Assembly (NCBI GenBank): GCA_039818945.1
Contig: JBCBSZ010000011.1
Location: 1-64,000 of the forward strand
DNA from: JBCBSZ01 sp039818945
GTDB taxonomy: Bacteria; Actinomycetota; Acidimicrobiia; Acidimicrobiales; Poriferisodalaceae
Direction: 5' to 3'
Length of the DNA stretch: 64,000 nucleotides
Shown here: positions 43,681 through 52,895 of the stretch, piece by piece
Layout of the letters: every line of letters starts with the position of its first letter
Position numbering within the stretch: position 1 is the first letter of the stretch
The notes under the pieces: model-generated
Seen by the model: the letters and a program-made list of their open reading frames with translations, nothing else
What the model was told of the DNA's origin: nothing
Databases searched by the model: none
Made by a program: the position numbers and the translations under genes

Positions 43681-45171
43681 ATGGAGCGCCGCCTCCTCGA
43701 TCAGCGCTACGAGCTCGACGAGCTCATCGGCGCGGGCGGGATGGGGCGGGTCCACGCTGCGACCGATCGGCGCCTCGGGCGACGCGTGGCGGTCAAGGTG
43801 CTGCACCCCGAGCGCGGCGACACCGCCAACGCCCGCCGGCTCGAGCTCGAGGCGGTCCTCGCCGCCCGCATCCACCACCCCAACGTCGTCGGCGTCTTCG
43901 ACGCCGGTCGCGACGCGGACGGCGCTCCCTACGTGGTGATGGAGCTCGTGCGGGGTGTCAGCCTGCGCGAGCACCTGGCCAGCCGGGGCCCGCTGCCGGT
44001 CGAGCGGGTGGTCGACATCGGGGTCCAGGTCCTGGCCGGCCTCGGTGCGCTCCACGGGGCGGGGTTGCTCCACCGCGACGTGACGCCGGCCAACGTGCTG
44101 CTCACCGCCGACGGGACGGTCAAGCTCGCCGATCTCGGGATCGCCCGCCCGGTCGATCGCGTGCCAGACGATCTGACCCGGCCGGGTGACCTGCTCGGCA
44201 CGGCCGCCTACCTGGCCCCCGAGCGGGCGATGGGCGAGCCGGCCACCCCGGCGTCGGACCTCTACGCCCTCGCAGTCGTCCTCTACGAGGCCGCGACCGG
44301 CTCGTCGCCGTACCCGGCCGCAGGGGGGAGCGCCGCGGCGTTGGCCCATCTCACCCACGAGGCGACCCCCGTGCGCGACCTCCGGCCGGAGGTCCCCGTC
44401 GCGCTCGCCGAGGAGATCCACCGCGGCCTCGCCAAGGAGCCCGGCGCGCGGCGGCCCGATGCGGTGTCGATGCGCACCGCGATGCTCGTGGCGCTCGACG
44501 ACCTGCCGGCGCATCGCGACACCACGGCGCTGCCCGCCGTCGAGCCGAGCCGTGTCGACGAGCCGACGGCACCGATGGTCGGTGGGAGCGTCGTCGACGA
44601 ACCGACGCTGGTCCAGGGCGCTGCGGTGCCGACGACGCGGCGCCGGCGGTGGCGCGGCCCGATGGTCGGTGCGCTGGCGGTGGCCATCGCTGCCGCGGCC
44701 GGCTTCGGGCTCGCTGCGGCGATGCTCGACGACGGCGACGGTGACGTCGCGCTGGCGGCCGCTGCGACCCTCCCGCCGACGACGAGCATCGCTCCGACGA
44801 CCTCGACGACCGCCGCCACGACCACCACGACGTCGACGACCACGACCACGACCAGCACGACTACCACGGTGCCGACGACGACCGAGCCGCCGGCGCCGCC
44901 GACCGAGCTCGACGAGCTCATCGAGCTGGTCGAGGACGACCCGGCGGCCGTCGGCCAGCGGGGTCGCGTCCTGCTCGACAAGCTCGACGGCTGGGAGGAC
45001 TTCGACAGCCGCAAGCTGTACGGCGTCGTCGCCGACATCGAGCGGTGGCTGGACCGCGATCGCATCGATCCCGAGGTCGGCATCGCGTTCGTCGATGCGC
45101 TGAAGGAGCTCGCCGACGAGCGCGAGGACGACGAGGACGACGACGAGGACGACGACGAGGACGACGACTGA
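43681..45171 (+). CDS. Receptor-type serine/threonine protein kinase
   Basis: A 496-residue kinase. The kinase domain is residues ~8-275, with the glycine loop IGAGGMG, Lys39 in VAVKVL, likely Glu57 of helix C, the catalytic loop H131-R-D-V-T-P-A-N138 and D151-L-G. The usual Lys of HRDxKPxN is Thr135, and DFG is DLG. A single membrane helix lies at ~328-350 (MVGALAVAIAAAAGFGLAAAM). The outer part has a Thr/Pro linker, a ~75-residue helical segment and an Asp/Glu tail encoded by a near-perfect 12-base repeat. The stop overlaps the next start, coupling it to the SixA gene. Confidence 0.88.
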   Translation: MERRLLDQRYELDELIGAGGMGRVHAATDRRLGRRVAVKVLHPERGDTANARRLELEAVLAARIHHPNVVGVFDAGRDADGAPYVVMELVRGVSLREHLASRGPLPVERVVDIGVQVLAGLGALHGAGLLHRDVTPANVLLTADGTVKLADLGIARPVDRVPDDLTRPGDLLGTAAYLAPERAMGEPATPASDLYALAVVLYEAATGSSPYPAAGGSAAALAHLTHEATPVRDLRPEVPVALAEEIHRGLAKEPGARRPDAVSMRTAMLVALDDLPAHRDTTALPAVEPSRVDEPTAPMVGGSVVDEPTLVQGAAVPTTRRRRWRGPMVGALAVAIAAAAGFGLAAAMLDDGDGDVALAAAATLPPTTSIAPTTSTTAATTTTTSTTTTTTSTTTTVPTTTEPPAPPTELDELIELVEDDPAAVGQRGRVLLDKLDGWEDFDSRKLYGVVADIERWLDRDRIDPEVGIAFVDALKELADEREDDEDDDEDDDEDDD

Positions 45172-45680
45172 TGGCGCACCGGCAGCTCTACCTGCTCCGC
45201 CACGGCAAGTCGTCGTGGGACGAGGACCTGCCCGACCGCGAGCGTCCACTGGCGCGTCGGGGTGAGCGCGCCGCCGAGCTGATGGGGCGGTTCCTGACCG
45301 ACGTCGGGGAGGCGCCCGACCGGGTGCTGACCTCGAACGCCGTCCGGGCTGCGACGACCGCCGCCCTGGCCGCGTCGGCGGGCCGGTGGCGCGGGGAGAT
45401 CGTCGAGGTGCCGGAACTGTACGGGGCGACCGCCACCGAGCTGCTCGATGTCGTCGCCGGCCGGGCCGGAGCGGCCGAACGTGTGGTGGTCGTGGGTCAC
45501 GAACCGACGATGAGCCAGGCGATCGGCACGCTGTGTGGGCGGCAGCGGGTCCGGTTCCCGACCGCCGCCCTGGCGCGCCTCGACCTCGACGTCGGTCGCT
45601 GGGAGGGCATCGCCCGAGGGTCGGGGGAGCTTCGCTGGCTGGTCACGCCGCGTCTGCTGCAGTCGGCCGGGCGCCGCTGA
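45171..45680 (+). CDS. sixA: Histidine phosphatase, SixA-like
   Basis: A 169-residue phosphoglycerate-mutase-fold phosphatase. The RHG motif is YLLRHGKSSWDED with catalytic His11, second Arg in SNAVRAATTAALAA, second His in VVVVGHEPTMSQ. SixA removes phosphate from phosphohistidine. ATG 45171 shares one base with the kinase stop (TGATG). Next to a kinase this suggests a signalling pair, though SixA acts on His rather than Ser/Thr phosphate. Confidence 0.88.
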   Translation: MAHRQLYLLRHGKSSWDEDLPDRERPLARRGERAAELMGRFLTDVGEAPDRVLTSNAVRAATTAALAASAGRWRGEIVEVPELYGATATELLDVVAGRAGAAERVVVVGHEPTMSQAIGTLCGRQRVRFPTAALARLDLDVGRWEGIARGSGELRWLVTPRLLQSAGRR

Positions 45681-45832
45681 GGGCGGCTGTCGACCCCATC
45701 ACGGCCGGTTCAGGACGGAGCACCCCACCACGCAGAGTGTTGTGCTCACTTTGATGGTCAACGGCCACGGTGGGTGGGAGGCTGACCACTTCAGATCCGG
45801 CGTCGCGCCGGAGCGAGCCCGAGGGAGTGGCG

Positions 45833-48800
45833 GTGGTGGTGCGCGGACGTCGTTGGATGGCCAAGGGGATCGGGTTCCTCGCCGTCTTCGGGCTGCTCGG
45901 CTCGTCGGTCGCGCTCGTCCAGCACGTGAGCAGCCCATCCGCCGATGCCGCCGTGCACGACGCCGGCTCGGCGACGCGCTACCGGGAGATCTGGATCGAC
46001 CACGACGAGTTCGGCGGGATCGGCGGCGTCGAGTGCGGCTTCGAGAGCCGGCGCTGGTTCGCCGAGCCGCTCCGGGGCTGCGGCGACTACCCGCTGGGCT
46101 TCGACATCGACTCGCTGGCCGGCGTGACCGGCGCGGAGATCTTCTTCGACATCTGGCGGGGGCGGAGCCCGTCCAACGTGAAGTTCCGGGTCAACGACTC
46201 CGGCACCCGCAACGCCGGTGCCGGCCAGAACTGGAGCCGGACGCCGGCGCTGCGGTCCATCGACGTCGGTGACCTCCAGACCGGCGCGAACGAGCTGATC
46301 CTCGAGGAGACCTCGGCGTACCACCTCCACGACGCCGCGATCCGCCTCTACGAGGCCAACGGCGCGTACCCGAGCGGGTCGGGCATCACCTCGGTGTCGC
46401 CGGCGCCCCGCAACGGCGTGCTCACCGTCGGCGCCGACGAGACGATCACGCTCACCGCCAACGTGTCCGGCGCCGACGCGGTCGAGTTCATCGCCTTCTA
46501 CGACGGCTACGACCGGGACAACGACGGTCAGCGGGTCGATTGGCAGTCGTTCACCCGCAACAACTGGCACCCGGGTGGGACCCGCAAGGACGCCAGGGCG
46601 CCGGTGGCCGGCTACGGCACCATCGGCCACGTGGGCACCGTCCACTCCGACGGCACCGTCGTGATCGGCGGCACCGACATCGCCAACAGCCGCGGTGGTG
46701 TGAGCGGCAACACCTACACGATCGAGTTCGACACCTCGCTGATCCCGAACGGCTCACCGATCCGTTTCAAGGTCCGGGCGCTCAACGAGGCGAGCAACGA
46801 CGGGTTCTGGGTCGTCGACGCGCTCGGCGGCCCGACGGGCACGACCACCCTGGCGCGGGCGAGCGGCGAGTTCGTCGAGTACTCGCTCGACCCGGACTTC
46901 CGCGACGCCGTCCTCCACCACGCCTCGGGCGGCGACGAGCGGACCCGGCCCGACGCGATCACCCGCACCCTGTCGCTCGACACCAGCGACCTGATCTCGG
47001 CCACGATGATCGGCAACTACTGGGAGCGCCCCCGGATCTCGATCAACCCGTCCAACCCGAGCGACGACGACTGCGGCACCGGCGGCGAGGCCGGTCGCGT
47101 CGACGAGGACTGGGAGACCGACGACCGGGACGTGACCGGCCTCGTGCGCCAGGGCAACAACGTCGTCTGCTATGAGTGGACCGGCGGCTTCGGCCAGTTC
47201 ATCGAGAACCCGGGCCCGATGTTCGTCATGCGCCGCACGACCGGCACGGTCGGCAACACCCCGCCCGCCGTCTCGGCCGGTGGCCCCTACAGCGGTCTGG
47301 TCGGCGTCGACATCGCCGTCGTCGGTGAGGCCGTCGACACCGAGCCCGTCACGGTGCGCTGGCGCAAGGCCGACGGCCCGGGCACGGTCAGCTTCGACGA
47401 CGATCGGGATGCCACGACGACGGCCACCTTCGGTCAGCCCGGCGAGTACGTCATCGAGCTCACCGCCGACGACGGCACGAACGACCCGGTGACCGATCGG
47501 GCGACCGTCACCGTCGACGGTCCGCCCGACGTCGACGCCGGTGGCCCCTACGCGATCGCCGAGGCCGGCACGCTCACCCTCGACGGCTCGGTCGACGACC
47601 CGGGCGGCGCCACCAGCGAGTGGTCGACGGTGTCGGGGCCCGGCGTGGCCGCCTTCACCGACGCCTCCGACCCGACGACCGACGTGACCTTCCCGGCGCC
47701 GGGGGAGTACGTGCTCGCCCTGACCGCCGACGACGGCACATTCGTCGCGGTCGTCGACGAGGCGACCGTCACCGTCGACGCCGCACCGACGGTCGACGCC
47801 GGGGCGGACACCTTCGTCGTGCTGCCCGACGGCCTGGCGGTCGACGGATCCGTGACCGACGACGGTCCGGTGAGCGTCCGGTGGACGGCCGACGACGCAT
47901 CGGTCGGCTTCGTCGACGACGAGGTGTCGGCCACCACGGCGACCTTCACCACGGCCGGCACCTACGAGCTCACCGTGACCGCCGACGACGGCGTGAACCC
48001 GCCCGCGGCCGACACGGTCACCGTGGAGGTCTTCGACGCTCCGCCCCCCGACCTGCCGCCCACCGTCGACGCCGGTGAGGACCTCACCGTCGAGCGCCCG
48101 GCCGCTGCGTCGCTCGCCGGCACCGTCGTCGACGACGGTGCCGCCACGACGACCTGGACCCAGGTGAGCGGTCCGGGGGCGACGACCTTCGCCGATGCCT
48201 CCTCGGCCTCGACGACGGCGACCTTCTCGCTCACGGGCACCTACGTGCTGCGCCTCACCGCCGACGACGGCGTCAACGATCCGGTGACCGACGACCTCAC
48301 GGTGACGGTGACCGGGACCGACGAGCCGACGAGTCCGCCGCCGCCCGTCGGCACCGAGGACGTGGGCTACTGGCTCGGCGACGGTGACGGCACCATCTAC
48401 GACTTCGGCGATGCCCGGGCGTCCGACGCGGTGGACCACTCGATCGTCACCCTCGCCACGACGCCGGACGGCCGCGGCCCGTGGGTGCTGACCGACGACG
48501 GTGTCGTCCACATCCGCGGCGACGCTCAGCACCACGGCGACGTCGATCTCGGGACGCTGAACCCGGGCGAGCTCGTGGCCGCGTTGTCGGTCCTGCCGGA
48601 CGGATCCGGCTACTGGGTGTTCACCGACCGGGGGCGGGCCATCCCCTTCGGCGCAGCCGCCGATCTGGAGGATCTGGTCGACCTCGGGGTGAGCGGCTCG
48701 CTGCTCGGTCCGATCGTCGACTCGGCGGCGACGCCCGACGGCCTCGGCGCCTATCTCGTCGCCGCGGACGGAGGCGTGTTCGCCATCGGCTCCGCCACCT

Positions 48801-49111
48801 TCGAGGGCTCGATGGGCGGAGTGGCGCTCAACGCCGCGGTGACGGGCATCGCCGTCGACCCGGACGGCGAGGGCTACTGGCTCGTGGCCGGTGACGGCGG
48901 GATCTTCGCCTTCGCGGCGGCCTTCCTGGGTTCGATGGGTGGTCAGCCGCTCAACGCGCCGGTCGTCGGCGCGGTGGCCTTCGGCGACGGGTACCTGCTC
49001 GTCGCCGCCGACGGCGGCCTGTTCAACTTCTCCGACCAGGACTTCCTCGGCAGCCTCGGCGGCAACCCGCCGTCGACGGCGGTCACCGCCGTGGCCGGGT
49101 TCCCGGCGTAG
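45833..49111 (+). CDS. Large secreted protein: unknown N-terminal module, four PKD-like repeats, six-repeat propeller
   Basis: A 1092-residue exported protein. It has a basic N-terminus, hydrophobic stretch GIGFLAVFGLLGSSVALV and likely cleavage after SADA (mature AVHDAG). Residues ~45-490 form a module I do not recognise (HLHDAAIRLYEANGAYPSGSG; WQSFTRNNWHPGG). Then come four PKD/Ig-like domains, each opening with PxVDAGxxY-type sequence, and a C-terminal set of six ~47-residue repeats of the GYWLVAxDGGIFAFxxA type ending SMGG/SLGG, probably one beta-propeller. No membrane anchor or sorting signal at the end. The start is a GTG after GAGGGAG; ATG 45770 is an alternative. A paralogue follows. 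Confidence 0.85.
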   Translation: MVVRGRRWMAKGIGFLAVFGLLGSSVALVQHVSSPSADAAVHDAGSATRYREIWIDHDEFGGIGGVECGFESRRWFAEPLRGCGDYPLGFDIDSLAGVTGAEIFFDIWRGRSPSNVKFRVNDSGTRNAGAGQNWSRTPALRSIDVGDLQTGANELILEETSAYHLHDAAIRLYEANGAYPSGSGITSVSPAPRNGVLTVGADETITLTANVSGADAVEFIAFYDGYDRDNDGQRVDWQSFTRNNWHPGGTRKDARAPVAGYGTIGHVGTVHSDGTVVIGGTDIANSRGGVSGNTYTIEFDTSLIPNGSPIRFKVRALNEASNDGFWVVDALGGPTGTTTLARASGEFVEYSLDPDFRDAVLHHASGGDERTRPDAITRTLSLDTSDLISATMIGNYWERPRISINPSNPSDDDCGTGGEAGRVDEDWETDDRDVTGLVRQGNNVVCYEWTGGFGQFIENPGPMFVMRRTTGTVGNTPPAVSAGGPYSGLVGVDIAVVGEAVDTEPVTVRWRKADGPGTVSFDDDRDATTTATFGQPGEYVIELTADDGTNDPVTDRATVTVDGPPDVDAGGPYAIAEAGTLTLDGSVDDPGGATSEWSTVSGPGVAAFTDASDPTTDVTFPAPGEYVLALTADDGTFVAVVDEATVTVDAAPTVDAGADTFVVLPDGLAVDGSVTDDGPVSVRWTADDASVGFVDDEVSATTATFTTAGTYELTVTADDGVNPPAADTVTVEVFDAPPPDLPPTVDAGEDLTVERPAAASLAGTVVDDGAATTTWTQVSGPGATTFADASSASTTATFSLTGTYVLRLTADDGVNDPVTDDLTVTVTGTDEPTSPPPPVGTEDVGYWLGDGDGTIYDFGDARASDAVDHSIVTLATTPDGRGPWVLTDDGVVHIRGDAQHHGDVDLGTLNPGELVAALSVLPDGSGYWVFTDRGRAIPFGAAADLEDLVDLGVSGSLLGPIVDSAATPDGLGAYLVAADGGVFAIGSATFEGSMGGVALNAAVTGIAVDPDGEGYWLVAGDGGIFAFAAAFLGSMGGQPLNAPVVGAVAFGDGYLLVAADGGLFNFSDQDFLGSLGGNPPSTAVTAVAGFPA

Positions 49112-49240
49112 GCCGAGGCGACCGCGAGGAGCGTTCGGGCACCGCATGAAGTGGCAAGATCCTGGCACGACCCCCACCGGACCTGGAGAAACTCCGGGGC
49201 GGGACCCGGCGCTCGCCGGGGACGACACGAGGAGCAGATC

Positions 49241-51802
49241 TTGAGCTTGCGCGTCCGCCGCGCCGCCCCCCGCGGAGCGGTCGCCTTCGTCGTGGTGGCG
49301 CTGATCGCCACGGCACTGACCCTGATCGCCCCCGGCGGGACCGGCACCGCCGACGCAGCCGTCCACCCAGAGGACACCGAGACCCGGTACCGCGAGGTGT
49401 GGATCGACCACAACCAGTTCCGCGGCATCCACAAGCTCGAGGAGGTGGAGCAGCCGCCGCCGCCCGAAGGTGAGCCGCCGCCCGAGCCCGTGTTCGAGTG
49501 CACGTACACCGGCCAGCGGTGGTTCGCCGAGCCGACCAAGCAGTGCGTCGACTACGACCCGATGGACTTCGACCTGCCGTCCCTCAACGGCGTCACCCGC
49601 GCCGAGGTGTTCCTCGACCTGTGGCGGGCCCGTGAGGCCGGCAACGCCGACTTCCGGATCAACGGCACCCGCTACGTCGCGGACGACGGCGACGACTGGA
49701 GCCGGACGCCGGTCCTCGTCGACATCGAGCTCGACGACCTCCAGCAGGGAGGCAACGAGCTCACGCTCCTGTCCGCGTCGGCGTACCACCTGCACGACGC
49801 GGCCGTGCGCGTCTACGACGCCAACGGTCCGTACCCGAGCGGCTCGGGCATCACCTCGGTGTCCCCGGCTCCGGTCGACGGCGTCCTGACGATGGGCGCT
49901 GACGAGACGATCACGCTCTCCGCGAACGTCTCCGGCGCCGATGCGGTGGAGTTCATCGCGTACTACGACGGGTTCGACCGCGACAACGACGGCAACCGGC
50001 TCGACTGGCAGTCCTTCACCCGCAACAACTGGCACCCGGGCGGGCGTCCGAAGGCCAGCGAGGGACTGGAGCCGATCGACGACTACGGCACGATCGGCCA
50101 CATCGGCACGGTCCACTCGAACGGCGCCGTGGTCATCGGTGGCCACATCCGCGACGACAGCCGTGGTGACAAGAGCGGCAGCACGTACACCATCGAGTTC
50201 GACACCTCGTTCGTGCCGGATGGCTCGCCGCTGCGCTTCAAGGTCCGGGCGCTCAACGAGGCGAGCGATGGCTTCTGGGTCGTCGATGCGCTCGGTGGCG
50301 CGACCGCCGAGGTCACCGTCGCCCGTGACGACTTCTCGGTGGAGTACTTCATCGACGACAACTTTGGCGACGCGGTCCTGCACCACGCGTCGGGAGACGA
50401 TCCGCGGACGCGCCCTGACGCGCGGACGCGCGACATCACCGGCGTCGACCTCACCGACATGGTGTCGGCTCACCTCCTCCACAACTTCTGGGACCGGCCG
50501 GAGGTGCACATCAACCCGAGCACCCCGAGCAACGACGACCGCTGCGGCAACGGACCGAGCGAGCGGGTGCCGTCGAACCACTGGTTGACGTTCGTCATGG
50601 ACATCACCGACCGGGTCGAGGAGGGCACCAACGTCATCTGCTACGAGCACGTGAGCGGGTTCGGCGTCTTCCTCGAGCACCCCGGCCCGATGTTCGTGAT
50701 CCGGCGCGACCCCGACCTGGCGCCCACCGTCGACGCCGGCGAGCCGTACCAGGCCGGCGTCGGCGTGCCGATCTTCCTCGTGCCCGTCATCGACGACGAC
50801 GGCGACAGCGACGTCGAGGTGTCGTGGTCCGGTGCCGGCGCGACCTTCGCCGATCCGACCGTCGAGCGGGCGTCGGTGACCTTCGACGCTCCGGGCACCT
50901 ACGAGGTGGCGATCGAGGTGAGCGACGCCGAGAACGGACCGGTCTCGGACACCGCGACGGTCACCGTGACCGAGGCGCCGCCGCCCCCGACCACCCTCCC
51001 GCCGGACCCGGACGACCCGGAGCCGCCGGTGCCGCCGGTCGGTGAGGCCGAGGTCGGCTACTGGATGGGTGACGCCGGTGGCGAGATCTACGGCTTCGGC
51101 GACGCGGATGACCCCGGCGTCGTCACCGGGCAGGTCGTCGCCGTCGCCTCGACGCCGACCGGCGCCGGGCTGTGGGTGCTCACCGCCGACGGTGTGGTGC
51201 ACGCCCTCAACGATGCGACGCATCACGGAGACGTCGATCTCGGCACGCTCGATCCGGGCGAGCAGGTGGCGTCGTTGTCGGTGCTGCCCGACGGTTCCGG
51301 CTACTGGGTGTTCACCGATCGGGGTCGGGCGATCCAATTCGGGGTGGCCGCAGATCTCGAGGATCTCGTCGACCTGGGCGTCAGCGGCTCGCTGCAGGGG
51401 CTGATCGTCGACTCGGCGGCGACGCCATCCGGCCAGGGCGCCTACATGGTCGCCGCGGACGGCGGGGTGTTCGCCATCGGTGACGCGACCTTCGAGGGGT
51501 CGATGGGCGGGATCCCGCTCAACGGACCGGTCGTCGGTGTGGCCACCGACCCCGACGGCGAGGGCTACTGGCTCGTCGCCGACGACGGTGGCATCTTCGC
51601 CTTCGCCGCCCCCTTCGAGGGGTCGATGGGCGGCCAGCCGCTCAACGCGCCGATGGTCGGCGCGGTGGCCTTCGGCGACGGCTACCTGATGGTCGCGGCC
51701 GACGGGGGCATCTTCAACTTCTCGAACCTCGAGTTCCTCGGCAGCCTCGGTGGCAACCCGCCGGCGAACCCGGTGAGCGCCGTCGCGGGCTTCCCGACCT
51801 GA
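49241..51802 (+). CDS. Large secreted protein, tandem paralogue with one PKD-like repeat
   Basis: An 853-residue exported protein closely matching its upstream neighbour over the N-terminal module (SGITSVSPAP, WQSFTRNNWHPGG, FKVRALNEAS are identical in both) and the six-repeat propeller. It differs by a proline-rich insert (EQPPPPEGEPPPEP) and only one PKD-like domain instead of four. Signal peptide: RAAPRGAVAFVVVALIATAL, cleavage likely after TADA. The start is inferred as TTG 49241, with AGGAG at 49230-49234, because no ATG/GTG lies at a suitable place before the signal sequence except ATG 49151. Surface or extracellular role; function unknown. Confidence 0.83.
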   Translation: MSLRVRRAAPRGAVAFVVVALIATALTLIAPGGTGTADAAVHPEDTETRYREVWIDHNQFRGIHKLEEVEQPPPPEGEPPPEPVFECTYTGQRWFAEPTKQCVDYDPMDFDLPSLNGVTRAEVFLDLWRAREAGNADFRINGTRYVADDGDDWSRTPVLVDIELDDLQQGGNELTLLSASAYHLHDAAVRVYDANGPYPSGSGITSVSPAPVDGVLTMGADETITLSANVSGADAVEFIAYYDGFDRDNDGNRLDWQSFTRNNWHPGGRPKASEGLEPIDDYGTIGHIGTVHSNGAVVIGGHIRDDSRGDKSGSTYTIEFDTSFVPDGSPLRFKVRALNEASDGFWVVDALGGATAEVTVARDDFSVEYFIDDNFGDAVLHHASGDDPRTRPDARTRDITGVDLTDMVSAHLLHNFWDRPEVHINPSTPSNDDRCGNGPSERVPSNHWLTFVMDITDRVEEGTNVICYEHVSGFGVFLEHPGPMFVIRRDPDLAPTVDAGEPYQAGVGVPIFLVPVIDDDGDSDVEVSWSGAGATFADPTVERASVTFDAPGTYEVAIEVSDAENGPVSDTATVTVTEAPPPPTTLPPDPDDPEPPVPPVGEAEVGYWMGDAGGEIYGFGDADDPGVVTGQVVAVASTPTGAGLWVLTADGVVHALNDATHHGDVDLGTLDPGEQVASLSVLPDGSGYWVFTDRGRAIQFGVAADLEDLVDLGVSGSLQGLIVDSAATPSGQGAYMVAADGGVFAIGDATFEGSMGGIPLNGPVVGVATDPDGEGYWLVADDGGIFAFAAPFEGSMGGQPLNAPMVGAVAFGDGYLMVAADGGIFNFSNLEFLGSLGGNPPANPVSAVAGFPT

Positions 51803-51823
51803 GCGGAGCGCGCGCGAGGCCGG

Positions 51824-51850
51824 GACCAGCGGCCGCTTCGGCCGCTGGTC
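51824..51850. terminator. 12-bp hairpin between convergent operons
   Basis: GACCAGCGGCCG pairs perfectly with its complement around a 3-base loop (51824-51850). It lies between the stop of the second secreted protein and the stop of cobT, and is the probable bidirectional terminator; no T-run follows. Confidence 0.65.
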
Positions 51851-51851
51851 G

Positions 51852-52895
51852 TCAGCTGACGTCCGGGAGCTCGTCCATGTCGGTGAGCGCCGCGACGGCG
51901 GCGCGGAGCACCGGCACGGCGAGGGCGGCACCCGTGCCCTCGCCGAGCCGGAGCCCGAGATCGATGACCGGTTCGAGGCCGAGGTGGGCGAGCGCGATCG
52001 ACGCCGCCGGCTCGGCCGAGCGATGTCCGGCGATGCACCCGGCGGCGGTGCCGGGCACCAGCGCGTCGGCGGCCACGAGCGCCGCGGCGCCGATCACGCC
52101 GTCCACCACCACGGGGCAGCGACGGGCGGCGGCCGCGACGTAGCTGCCGGCCAGCGCGGCGATCTCGAGGCCGCCGACGGCGGCGAACCGCTCGATCGGG
52201 TCGGGGATCGCGCGCGCCCGCTCGGCCGCCGCTCGCACCACACGCTCCTTGTGGGGGAGGTCCGCCGCGGCGAGCCCGGCGCCGCGCCCTGCGATCGGTC
52301 GTTCGCCGATGGGGACGAGCGCTGCGATCGTCGTGGCGGCGGCGGTCGTGTTGCCGATGCCGAGCTCGCCGCCGATGAGGCAGTCGACGCCCTCGTCGAT
52401 CGCTGCGCTCGCCTCGGCCGCCCCGGCGTCGAGCGCCGACCGGAGCTGCGGGACCGTCATCGCCGGCTCCGCCGCGAGGTTGGCGGTGCCCTCGGCGACC
52501 CGTCGATCGAGCAGCCCGGGGATGGCAGCCGGCTCGCCGGGCAACATCCCGACGTCGACGAGTCGCACCTCGGCGCCGACGGTCCGGGCGAACGCGTTGA
52601 TGGCGGCGCCACCGCTCGACACGGTGGCCGCCATGAGGCGGGTGATGGCGGACGGCCACGCGGTGACGCCCTCGGCGACGACCCCGTGATCGGCGGCGAA
52701 CACGAGCACCACCGGTGCCTCGATCGCCGGCGGCGGGCAGGTGCCACTGATCGATGCCAGGCGGACGGCGAGGTCCTCCACGCCTCCGAGCGACCCGGGC
52801 GGTTTCACTCGGGTGTCCCAGCGGGCTCGCGCCGCCGCAGCGGCGTCGTGGTCGGGGCCGGGCACCGCCGCGGCCGCGGCATCGAAGGTGGTCAC
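51852..52895 (-). CDS. cobT: Nicotinate-nucleotide-dimethylbenzimidazole phosphoribosyltransferase
   Basis: A 347-residue CobT. Recognisable blocks are RWDTRVKPPGSLGGVEDLAVRLA, VFAADHGVVAEGVTAWP, GELGIGNTTAAATTIAAL and the C-terminal catalytic-Glu region LGLRLGEGTGAALAVP. It makes alpha-ribazole phosphate from dimethylbenzimidazole and nicotinate mononucleotide for the lower loop of cobalamin. Last gene of the operon; the GTG start overlaps the cobC stop (GTGA). Confidence 0.95.
   Translation of the reverse strand: MTTFDAAAAAVPGPDHDAAAAARARWDTRVKPPGSLGGVEDLAVRLASISGTCPPPAIEAPVVLVFAADHGVVAEGVTAWPSAITRLMAATVSSGGAAINAFARTVGAEVRLVDVGMLPGEPAAIPGLLDRRVAEGTANLAAEPAMTVPQLRSALDAGAAEASAAIDEGVDCLIGGELGIGNTTAAATTIAALVPIGERPIAGRGAGLAAADLPHKERVVRAAAERARAIPDPIERFAAVGGLEIAALAGSYVAAAARRCPVVVDGVIGAAALVAADALVPGTAAGCIAGHRSAEPAASIALAHLGLEPVIDLGLRLGEGTGAALAVPVLRAAVAALTDMDELPDVS

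Noticed and set aside
46754..51931. A 1725-codon open frame on the minus strand across both secreted-protein genes and into cobT
   Set aside because: It is antisense to two strongly supported genes, has low-complexity Arg/Gly/His/Asp composition with no recognisable domain, and arises because high-GC codons rarely give stops in this frame.
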